6,683 nt of DNA. It comes from an uncultured Bacteroidota bacterium (GTDB lineage: Bacteria; Bacteroidota; Bacteroidia; Flavobacteriales; Flavobacteriaceae). Of this stretch, positions 1-6,033 are shown one piece after another. The notes under the pieces were generated by a model. That model had not been told where the DNA came from. It made no database searches and saw only the letters and a program-made list of their open reading frames with translations. The DNA is taken from positions 1 to 6,683 of the forward strand of contig CAISUR010000122.1 of the NCBI GenBank assembly GCA_903888655.1, in the 5' to 3' direction. How positions within the stretch are numbered: the stretch's first letter is position 1; the number at the start of each line of letters is the position of its first letter. The position numbers were made by a program, and so were the translations under genes.

Positions 1-1696
1 AAAAACCTTCATAAAACATAACATTCAGAACGTCTTTAGTATTAAATTTTTCTTTTATATCTTTTGGTGAAACTTTATTCTTTACCATAGTTAGTACCTT
101 TTTCATAATGTCTAAATTGGTAGAAGAATAAATTTCGGCATCAACTCTTGTTTTCCAAACATGCTTGTCCTTTTGGGTTTCGTAAAAAGCTTTTAATCCC
201 AAAGTATCTGTTTTTGAGCGCTGCCAAATTTCTTTATCCATTAAATCAAACAATAATAAGCCATCGCGATACTCATCCATCACAGATGAAAACTCAGGAA
301 ATTCAGTCTCTAAATTATCATTATAGTATTGGTTGCGCTGATCATCTGCGAAATTTTCAAATAACTTTTCTACTAATTTTTCAATTGGCTTAATGGCAAT
401 TCCTGATTTTTGTTGTGAGTAAATATAATCTAGAAAATTAGTCCCGGTCATTTTTTTTGTTCCAACAGCAAATAAAGTTGCTGAATATTGTTTTGCATCT
501 TTAGGGAGTTCCCATTTAGCATCATAAAATTCGTTGGTGACTAATTTAACCAATGAAGCATATAATTTATTATCTTTTTTAATTGGATATTTTTTTCTTA
601 ATTTTTCGTTTAAAGAATTAGTAATTAATCTAGATCGATCATCTTTACTGATTTTATTTTCTAATTCAACTTTTGAATCATCATAGGATTTTACTGGAAA
701 TTTATCAATCAGCTTCACAATATGCCATCCAAATTGCGTTTCAAATGGTTTGGATATTGGATTATCTTTGGTAAGAGCAAAAGCTTGATTTTCAAATTCT
801 TCTGAACTTAATTGTCCTGAACCAAATCGATTTAAAACACCTCCTTTTGACGAAGAAGATTTATCTTCAGAAAATTGTTTTGCCAACTCTTCAAATTTCT
901 CGCCTTGTTGTATTTTTTTGTAAATATCATCAATTGTAGTCTTAGATTTTGATGAATCTTCACCCGATTTTGGCTTTAGAATCATTATATGAGCAACTGC
1001 AACTTCACCTCTATTATCTCTTATATCGTTTACCTTAATTAGATGATATCCAAAACGAGTTCTTATTGGTTTTGAAACTGTACCAACTGGTGTTGTATAC
1101 GCACCATTTTCAAAAGCATAAACCATTCTAAAACTAGTAAAATATCCAAGATTTCCTTTATTCTCCTTCGCTGAAGGATCCTGAGATAATTCTTGTGCCA
1201 AAGCACCAAAATCCTCCCCTTTAAGTATTCTTTCTCTAATATCCGAAATTTTCTTGTATGCTGCTAATGTATCGGCTGGAGAGGCATTTTCATCTGCTAA
1301 AATAAGGATATGAGAGGCATTAACTTCCTTTAACAATCTTTGATAACCTTCATCAACCAACTCCTTGGTAACTTTTGAATCGTTTGTATATGTTTTAGCT
1401 AATTGAGTTCGATAGGTCTTCAACTCGCTTTGATATTGTTTACCATCTTGAAGTCCTAGTTTGTAGGCTTTATTTACTTTTAATTTATATCCAATAAACA
1501 AATTCAAATATTGATTTAAATCTTTTTGAGATTCGTCTTTTACCAAATCTAAATTTTTGTTGTAAACCCTAATAAACTCATCTGTATAATAAGGCTTATC
1601 ATTAATTGTAAATAAAACTTCCTTGGAATTTTTTTGAGCAGCTACCACAAATGCAAAACTAAAAAACAATCCTAAAAACAAATACTTTAACTTCAT
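1..1696 (-). CDS. Exported peptidyl-prolyl cis-trans isomerase with two parvulin domains (PpiC/SurA-like), 3' end cut by window edge
   Basis: The frame is open from the ATG at 1696 to the window edge: 565 codons and no stop, so the C-terminus is missing. Residues 1-20 form a Sec signal peptide (MKLK, hydrophobic core, VAA before Gln21). Two parvulin domains follow, about 127-223 and 234-332. Each starts with the family's conserved His-Ile strand (SHILI at 128-132, AHIMI at 235-239) and ends with a phenylalanine-glycine-aromatic-histidine motif (FGYH 215-218, FGWH 322-325). The usual GG-x-LG-x-F turn is degenerate in both: KGNLGYF at 180-186 and GGVLNRF at 285-291. Residues 333-565 are lysine-rich and belong to no domain I recognise. 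Such proteins catalyse prolyl isomerisation and chaperone outer-membrane or secreted proteins in the periplasm; here this is inferred from domains. SurA also has two parvulin domains but is shorter (about 430 residues), so this is a longer, Bacteroidota-type member. It is divergent from prfC. Confidence 0.9.
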   Translation of the reverse strand, partial: MKLKYLFLGLFFSFAFVVAAQKNSKEVLFTINDKPYYTDEFIRVYNKNLDLVKDESQKDLNQYLNLFIGYKLKVNKAYKLGLQDGKQYQSELKTYRTQLAKTYTNDSKVTKELVDEGYQRLLKEVNASHILILADENASPADTLAAYKKISDIRERILKGEDFGALAQELSQDPSAKENKGNLGYFTSFRMVYAFENGAYTTPVGTVSKPIRTRFGYHLIKVNDIRDNRGEVAVAHIMILKPKSGEDSSKSKTTIDDIYKKIQQGEKFEELAKQFSEDKSSSSKGGVLNRFGSGQLSSEEFENQAFALTKDNPISKPFETQFGWHIVKLIDKFPVKSYDDSKVELENKISKDDRSRLITNSLNEKLRKKYPIKKDNKLYASLVKLVTNEFYDAKWELPKDAKQYSATLFAVGTKKMTGTNFLDYIYSQQKSGIAIKPIEKLVEKLFENFADDQRNQYYNDNLETEFPEFSSVMDEYRDGLLLFDLMDKEIWQRSKTDTLGLKAFYETQKDKHVWKTRVDAEIYSSTNLDIMKKVLTMVKNKVSPKDIKEKFNTKDVLNVMFYEGF

Positions 1697-1722
1697 TCTC
1701 TATTTTTTAAATTAACTTTTAT

Positions 1723-1757
1723 CAAAATTATAATTGCTTTACTAGATAATAAAACAA
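1723..1757 (-). promoter_or_regulatory. Possible proximal promoter of the isomerase gene
   Basis: On the minus strand TAATTTTG (1730-1723) matches the -7 consensus and lies 26 nt from the ATG. The nearest upstream TTG is at 1757-1755, a 24-nt spacer that is slightly too long. It is weaker than the two upstream candidates. Confidence 0.3.
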
Positions 1758-1782
1758 AAGTAACAATCAACAAAAGTAACAA
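1753..1782. repeat. Tandem 14-bp direct repeat carrying a promoter-like element
   Basis: AACAAAAGTAACAA occurs at 1753-1766 and again, identically, at 1769-1782, two bases apart (16-bp period). On the minus strand each copy reads TTGTTACTTTTG and so contains a TAnnTTTG -7 element. The copies lie upstream of the isomerase gene and can be read as duplicated promoters or as paired sites for a regulator. Confidence 0.7.
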
Positions 1783-1800
1783 ATCGAGTGTATTAAACAA
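1771..1800 (-). promoter_or_regulatory. Probable distal promoter of the parvulin-domain isomerase gene
   Basis: Read on the minus strand, TTG at 1800-1798 is followed by a 19-nt spacer and TACTTTTG at 1778-1771. This fits the Bacteroidota housekeeping promoter (TTG, about 17-23 nt, TAnnTTTG). Transcription would begin near 1765, giving a leader of about 70 nt. A second TACTTTTG at 1762-1755, with TTG at 1782-1780 (17-nt spacer), also fits, so the exact start is uncertain. Confidence 0.5.
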
Positions 1801-1895
1801 GTATACCAACTACTATTAACAAAATTTTATTAACAGATTTGTATCGATACGATTTTCAATTACAAAGTTGCATTAGTTATTTATTTAATAAATAG

Positions 1896-1903
1896 TATTT
1901 TTG
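1896..1903 (+). promoter_or_regulatory. Probable -7 element of the prfC promoter
   Basis: TATTTTTG matches TAnnTTTG exactly and ends 18 nt before the prfC ATG, so the leader would be only about 12 nt. The -33 box is poor: TTG at 1868-1870 leaves a 25-nt spacer, and at a better distance (20 nt) only TTA at 1873-1875 is present. The leader is A-rich with no Shine-Dalgarno sequence, as is common in Bacteroidota. Confidence 0.5.
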
Positions 1904-1921
1904 CAAACCATTACATAAAAT

Positions 1922-3514
1922 ATGAGTTTTTTAAAAGAAATACAACGCAGAAGAACCTTCGGAATTATATCGCATCCCGATGCGGGTAAAACAACCTTGA
2001 CAGAAAAATTATTGCTTTTTGGAGGTGCTATTCAAGAAGCTGGAGCAGTTAAAAATAATAAAATAAAAAAGGGTGCTACCAGTGACTTTATGGAAATTGA
2101 AAGACAAAGAGGAATTTCTGTTGCCACTTCGGTTCTTGCATTTAACTATAAAGATAAAAAAATTAACATTCTTGATACACCAGGTCACAAGGATTTTGCA
2201 GAAGATACGTTTAGAACATTAACTGCTGTTGATAGCGTTATAGTAGTTGTGGATGTTGCCAAAGGAGTCGAGGAGCAAACAGAGAAATTAGTCTCCGTTT
2301 GTAGAATGAGAAAAATTCCAATTATCGTTTTCATTAATAAATTAGATCGAGAGGGTAAAGATGCTTTTGACTTAATGGATGAAGTAGAAAAAAAATTAGG
2401 ACTTCATGTAACACCTTTAAGTTTTCCGATTGGAATGGGTTATGATTTTCAAGGAATTTACAATATTTGGGAAAAGAACATCAATCTTTTTAGCGGGGAT
2501 AGTAGAAAAAACATTGAAGATACCATCGCAATTTCGGACATTAACAGTCCTGAATTAGAGAAATTAATTAAAGAAAAACCTGCGACAAAACTTCGAGAAG
2601 AATTAGAATTAATCGAAGAAGTATATCCAAGATTCAATAGAGAAGATTATTTAGAAGGAAACTTGCAACCCGTTTTTTTTGGTTCGGCTCTTAACAATTT
2701 TGGGGTTAGAGAATTGCTAGATTGCTTTGTTGAAATTGCTCCCACTCCAAGACCAAAAGAGTCTGATACCCGTTTAGTAGATCCAAAAGAAGAAAAATTA
2801 TCTGGTTTTGTTTTTAAAATTCATGCCAATATGGATCCTAAACATCGTGATCGTTTGGCATTCATTAAAATTGTATCGGGAACTTTTGAACGCAATAAAC
2901 CTTACACCCATGTTCGATTAAATAAAAGTTTAAAGTTTTCAAGTCCTAATGCTTTTTTTGCGGAAAAAAAAGAAATCGTTGACATCTCATATCCAGGCGA
3001 TATAGTGGGACTTCACGATACCGGGAATTTTAAAATTGGAGATACCTTAACAGAGGGTGAGATTATGAATTTTAGAGGTATTCCTAGTTTTTCTCCCGAA
3101 CATTTTAGGTATATCAATAACGCCGATCCATTGAAAGCAAAACAATTAGAAAAAGGAGTTGACCAATTAATGGATGAAGGAGTAGCACAGCTATTTACTC
3201 TTGAAATGAACAATAGAAAAGTAATAGGAACCGTAGGTGCTCTCCAATATGAAGTAATTCAATACCGATTAGAACATGAATATGGTGCAAAATGTACTTA
3301 TGAAAACTTCCCTGTGCATAAAGCGTGTTGGGTAAAACCTGATAATCCTAAAAGCGAAGAATTTATGGAGTTTAGACGAGTAAAACAAAAGTTTTTGGCA
3401 CACGACAAATACAATCAACTAGTATTCCTTGCCGATTCTGATTTTACAATTCAAATGACTCAAAGTAAATATCCAAGTGTAAAATTGTTTTTTACTTCCG
3501 AATTTGATCAATAA
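1922..3514 (+). CDS. prfC: Peptide chain release factor 3 (RF3), translational GTPase
   Basis: RF3 is a cytoplasmic GTPase that removes the class I release factors RF1 and RF2 from the ribosome after the peptide has been released. The G domain is intact: G1 HPDAGKTT at 18-25, G2 RGISV at 63-67, G3 DTPGH at 85-89, G4 NKLD at 139-142 and G5 SAL at 255-257. The RGIS form of G2 and the SHPDAGKTT P-loop are typical of RF3 and differ from EF-Tu (RGIT). A beta-barrel domain II follows, roughly residues 290-385, then the RF3-specific C-terminal domain to residue 530. The length of 530 matches the usual size (529 in E. coli). The ATG is the natural start because the protein opens with the family's short helix before the P-loop. 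It stands alone, with a divergent neighbour upstream and a strong terminator downstream. Confidence 0.97.
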   Translation: MSFLKEIQRRRTFGIISHPDAGKTTLTEKLLLFGGAIQEAGAVKNNKIKKGATSDFMEIERQRGISVATSVLAFNYKDKKINILDTPGHKDFAEDTFRTLTAVDSVIVVVDVAKGVEEQTEKLVSVCRMRKIPIIVFINKLDREGKDAFDLMDEVEKKLGLHVTPLSFPIGMGYDFQGIYNIWEKNINLFSGDSRKNIEDTIAISDINSPELEKLIKEKPATKLREELELIEEVYPRFNREDYLEGNLQPVFFGSALNNFGVRELLDCFVEIAPTPRPKESDTRLVDPKEEKLSGFVFKIHANMDPKHRDRLAFIKIVSGTFERNKPYTHVRLNKSLKFSSPNAFFAEKKEIVDISYPGDIVGLHDTGNFKIGDTLTEGEIMNFRGIPSFSPEHFRYINNADPLKAKQLEKGVDQLMDEGVAQLFTLEMNNRKVIGTVGALQYEVIQYRLEHEYGAKCTYENFPVHKACWVKPDNPKSEEFMEFRRVKQKFLAHDKYNQLVFLADSDFTIQMTQSKYPSVKLFFTSEFDQ

Positions 3515-3826
3515 TTTTTTACTTGCTTAAAGATTACTTAATAATCGAAACTAATTATTAAAAATTAAAATCTAAACAGCATCAAAAATGTTTTGATGCT
3601 GTTTTTTATTTTATTTCAATTTTGAATTTAAACATTTAGCACAAAACAAACTCAACAATAACACAACAAATTTTGAATATAAAAACTTAACTAGGATTTA
3701 AGTTATATATTTTATCTGATTATTTATGATTCCATTAAACTTCAATTGTATAGTTATTTTATATTAAGGTGTGATTAATTTAACTTATTTCTGATTTATC
3801 TTTATTAAGAATTATAATAGTAAAAA
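3515..3826. other. AT-rich gap between prfC and the tail-fibre-like gene
   Basis: About 310 bases with no credible coding frame. Apart from the prfC terminator I see only weak signals. TATATTTT at 3706-3713 and TATCTTTA at 3797-3804 each miss the -7 consensus by one base, and neither has a TTG at a suitable distance upstream. The promoter of the downstream gene therefore cannot be assigned. Confidence 0.7.
3574..3607 (+). terminator. Rho-independent terminator of prfC
   Basis: A perfect 14-bp stem pairs 3574-3587 with 3591-3604 around a 3-nt loop, and the 3' arm runs into T residues to 3607. It begins 60 nt after the prfC stop. The stem is A/T-rich at both ends with a central CAGCATC core. 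Confidence 0.9.
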
Positions 3827-5269
3827 GTGAAAAAAATTATTTTTTTAATTGCCATACTTATTTCAATCATTTCATCAAATCAAATTGAGGCACAAGTAGG
3901 AATTGGTACGATTTCCCCAGATGGAGCTTTGGATGTATTTTCAACAAATGATGGATTAGTAATTCCAAGAGTTGACCTAATTTCATTGAATAGTACAACG
4001 CCTCTAACTTCGCCGATAGTTTCAGAATTAGTATATAATACTGGTACAACGTTGAGTCCTGCGGGATTTTACTATTGGGATGGCGTAAAGTGGGTACAAT
4101 TGATTACCTCAACTGCTAACAATTGGAATATTATTGGAAACTCTGGATTGTCGGGCTCTACAAATTTCATTGGTACAACGGATAATGCAGACATAGCTTT
4201 TAGAAGAAATAATTCTAATGCTGGAAAAATTGGATCAACAAGTACAGCATTTGGAGTTGGAGCTTTAGCGTCTGGCACAAGTACTAACAGCACCGCTTTT
4301 GGCAATAATGCTTTAGCAGTAAGCACAGGAAGTAATAATGTTGCTTTTGGTCAAAATGCCCTTGCAAATTGTAATACTACAGCACAATGGAATACAGCAG
4401 TTGGGACTAATACCCTAAAAGGTATTAATAATGCTGCCTCACAATCGAATACTGCCATAGGTTCTGATGCAATGTCGATAGGAACGGGAAATATAAGTAA
4501 TTGTGTCGCCATTGGTTACAAGGCTCTATATCAAAATACTGCCAGTAATTCTACTGCTATTGGTTACTTTGCTCTACAAGGAAATACTAGTTCAATTGGA
4601 AATACCGCAGTAGGTTATTCTTCTTTAAATAATTTGGGAGGTTCAGCTAATACTGCCCTAGGTTTAGAAGCAGGATTTAATGCTATTGGATCTAATAATG
4701 TTTGCATTGGTTATCAATCTGGAAGAAATGCTAGTAACACAATAGGAAATAATACTTTTATGGGCTATCAAGCAGGAATAAATACAATAGGTTCAAACAA
4801 TATTGCTATTGGCTTCAATGCTCAGGTAGATATTGCGGCTAATTCAAACCAAATAAGATTGGGAGATGCAAACATCACTCTTGCTACAACAAAAGTACCT
4901 TGGACAACCAGTTCTGATATAAGGTGGAAAGATAATATAAAAAATTCTGCTTTAGGTTTAAATTTTATAAACACATTACGACCAGTTTCTTACATAAGAA
5001 AAAATGACATCTATAAAAAAACAGAGTATGGTTTTATAGCTCAAGAAGTAGAAAATTCATTAATAAATTTAGGCGATGAAAACAATGGAATTATCAGCAA
5101 AGACGATAATGGAATGTATGGCTTACGCTACAATGATTTTATCTCTATTTCTATAAAAGCAATGCAAGAACAACAACAAATTATTGAAACACTTCAAAGA
5201 TCGAACGAATTTCTTTCAAAAACAAATGAGTTAATTTTAAAAAGACTAGAAGCCTTAGAGAATAAGTAA
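3827..5269 (+). CDS. Secreted tail-fibre-like repeat protein with C-terminal S74 intramolecular chaperone domain
   Basis: This 480-residue protein starts at GTG; an in-frame TAA two codons upstream (3821-3823) rules out a longer form. A signal peptide covers residues 1-22 (cleavage IEA before Gln23). The mature N-terminus, QVGIGTISPDGALDV, with YYWDGVKWV at 82-90, is a module common in Bacteroidota surface proteins. Residues 141-346 hold thirteen copies of a 16-19-residue repeat of the form N/S-T-A-[FIV]-G-x-x-A-L, resembling the head repeats of trimeric autotransporter adhesins. Residues 361-450 match peptidase S74, the endosialidase and tail-fibre chaperone domain: TSSDIRWKDNI contains the Ser363-Lys368 pair with the expected five-residue spacing, followed by YGFIAQEVE (401-409). 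In that family the domain trimerises the fibre and then cuts itself off. Residues 441-480 look like a coiled coil. I infer a trimeric fibre that loses its C-terminus; its ligand is unknown. There is no obvious type IX secretion tail and no phage gene nearby. Confidence 0.85.
   Translation: MKKIIFLIAILISIISSNQIEAQVGIGTISPDGALDVFSTNDGLVIPRVDLISLNSTTPLTSPIVSELVYNTGTTLSPAGFYYWDGVKWVQLITSTANNWNIIGNSGLSGSTNFIGTTDNADIAFRRNNSNAGKIGSTSTAFGVGALASGTSTNSTAFGNNALAVSTGSNNVAFGQNALANCNTTAQWNTAVGTNTLKGINNAASQSNTAIGSDAMSIGTGNISNCVAIGYKALYQNTASNSTAIGYFALQGNTSSIGNTAVGYSSLNNLGGSANTALGLEAGFNAIGSNNVCIGYQSGRNASNTIGNNTFMGYQAGINTIGSNNIAIGFNAQVDIAANSNQIRLGDANITLATTKVPWTTSSDIRWKDNIKNSALGLNFINTLRPVSYIRKNDIYKKTEYGFIAQEVENSLINLGDENNGIISKDDNGMYGLRYNDFISISIKAMQEQQQIIETLQRSNEFLSKTNELILKRLEALENK
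4247..4864 (+). repeat. Coding repeat array, thirteen 16-19-codon units in the tail-fibre-like gene
   Basis: The repeat core (AFG, AVG, AIG, ALG or a variant) begins at residues 141, 157, 173, 191, 210, 228, 244, 261, 277, 293, 311, 327 and 344. The last copy, RLG, is the most divergent. Copies share a pattern rather than near-identical DNA, so this is an old array that has drifted and not a recent expansion. Confidence 0.8.
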
Positions 5270-5294
5270 AAAAGCTGTTTCTTTCGAAACAGCT
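5268..5294. terminator. Hairpin terminator between convergent genes, best suited to the minus-strand operon
   Basis: A 9-bp stem pairs 5273-5281 with 5286-5294 around the loop TTTC. The six A residues at 5268-5273 give a T-run directly after the stem when read on the minus strand, so it fits the ompA-type gene ending at 5318. On the plus strand the stem is followed by CTTATAAAAA, a poor T-tract, although it starts only 3 nt after the stop of the tail-fibre-like gene. It probably serves both directions with unequal strength. Confidence 0.8.
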
Positions 5295-5317
5295 CTTATA
5301 AAAATATAAATTATTAT

Positions 5318-6013
5318 TTATTTACCAGCCTCTTTTTGAGCTTCTTGTTTCATCTTGTCATTAGCAACTATTGCAAATTCAACTCGGCGATTTTGACTTC
5401 TTCCTTCGGGTGTGTCATTGGTAGCCACTGGATCAGCAATACCCATTCCTTTGTTTGTGAAACGAGTTACATTCAATCCTTTTGAAGCTAAATACCCTTT
5501 TACAGACGCTGCTCTTTGTTCTGACAAAGCAAGGTTAAGATCTACAGAACCTGTATTATCAGTATATCCATATATAACAATATCAGTATCTGCATAACTT
5601 TGAAATACTGGAACTAATTTATCTAAATTAGCTTTAGCAGTAGATGTTAATGTAGATTTATTAGTGTCAAAACGAACTGAATTTTCACCCAATGTCAATT
5701 TGATTCCCTCTCCAACTCTTTCTACTTGTGCACCGGGTAAAGCCGTTTGAATTTCGCGCGCTTGCTTGTCCATTTTATTTCCAATGACACCTCCAGCAAC
5801 ACCACCAAGAACACCACCAAGAACGGCGCCTAAAGCACCATTTCCTCCGTGTCCTAAATTATTTCCTAAAACCGCTCCTAATACACCTCCGGCAACAGCT
5901 CCGATTCCAGCACCTCTTTGGGTATTATTTGTATTTTTAACAGCATCACAACTCGCGAAAAACGAACTCAAACCAAAAGTTGTAATCAATAAATAAATCG
6001 TAATCTTTTTCAT
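5318..6013 (-). CDS. OmpA-family lipoprotein with glycine zipper (YiaD-like), peptidoglycan-binding
   Basis: A 231-residue envelope protein. Residues 1-21 are a lipoprotein signal peptide ending FAS before Cys22; the lipobox is acceptable but has Phe at -3. Residues 34-78 form a glycine zipper, with glycines every fourth residue in two halves (34-54 and 62-78) joined by a polar Asn/His/Gly loop, likely a membrane-associated helical hairpin. Residues 110-216 are an OmpA C-terminal domain with FDTNKSTL (115-122), YGYTDNTGS (148-156), LSEQRA (163-168) and NRRVE (208-212). Asp152 and Arg167 have the same 15-residue spacing as the diaminopimelate-binding Asp241 and Arg256 of E. coli OmpA, so peptidoglycan binding is well supported. 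The C-terminal tail is charged. I infer anchoring in the outer membrane's inner leaflet. Asp23 follows the lipid Cys, a residue that favours inner-membrane retention in E. coli, but that rule may not apply here. It lies 20 nt after the lipocalin-like gene, most likely in one operon. Confidence 0.93.
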   Translation of the reverse strand: MKKITIYLLITTFGLSSFFASCDAVKNTNNTQRGAGIGAVAGGVLGAVLGNNLGHGGNGALGAVLGGVLGGVAGGVIGNKMDKQAREIQTALPGAQVERVGEGIKLTLGENSVRFDTNKSTLTSTAKANLDKLVPVFQSYADTDIVIYGYTDNTGSVDLNLALSEQRAASVKGYLASKGLNVTRFTNKGMGIADPVATNDTPEGRSQNRRVEFAIVANDKMKQEAQKEAGK

Positions 6014-6033
6014 ATTTCTAATTATTAAATTAT

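Larger units (their letters stand above)
1697..1921. other. Divergent intergenic control region between the isomerase gene and prfC
   Basis: This very AT-rich stretch has no credible coding frame. It holds the duplicated promoter-like element, promoter candidates for both flanking genes, a 10-bp palindrome GTATCGATAC at 1841-1850, and two ATTAACA copies at 1815-1821 and 1829-1835. No terminator-like hairpin is seen, as expected for a divergent pair. Confidence 0.7.

Noticed and set aside
148..393. Plus-strand open frame of 81 codons
   Set aside because: It lies antisense within the isomerase gene, whose frame has a signal peptide and two recognisable domains. The antisense product has no recognisable features.
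3013..3213. Minus-strand open frame inside prfC
   Set aside because: Antisense shadow of a well-conserved GTPase gene.
3574..3604. Long perfect hairpin considered as a mobile-element end or small RNA
   Set aside because: Its position 60 nt after the prfC stop, tiny loop and trailing T residues fit a simple intrinsic terminator.
3797..3804. TATCTTTA as the -7 box of the tail-fibre-like gene
   Set aside because: It misses the consensus G and no TTG lies 17-23 nt upstream.
3867..4326. Two minus-strand open frames inside the tail-fibre-like gene
   Set aside because: They are antisense to the N-terminal module and first repeats. Their Leu- and Pro-rich compositions follow from the sense codons.
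4247..4864. Repeats considered as a CRISPR array or DNA-level tandem repeat
   Set aside because: The periodicity is in the protein pattern; the DNA units vary in length and sequence, with no constant repeat plus unique spacers.
3827..5269. Tail-fibre-like gene as a prophage remnant
   Set aside because: There are no other phage genes, integrase or attachment repeats. The signal peptide and Bacteroidota surface-protein N-terminus point to a host envelope gene, and S74 domains also occur on such proteins.
5412..5996. Two plus-strand open frames opposite the OmpA-type gene, one very proline-rich
   Set aside because: The Pro/Thr pattern is the complement of the glycine-zipper codons (GGA/GGT read as TCC/ACC), not a real proline-rich protein.
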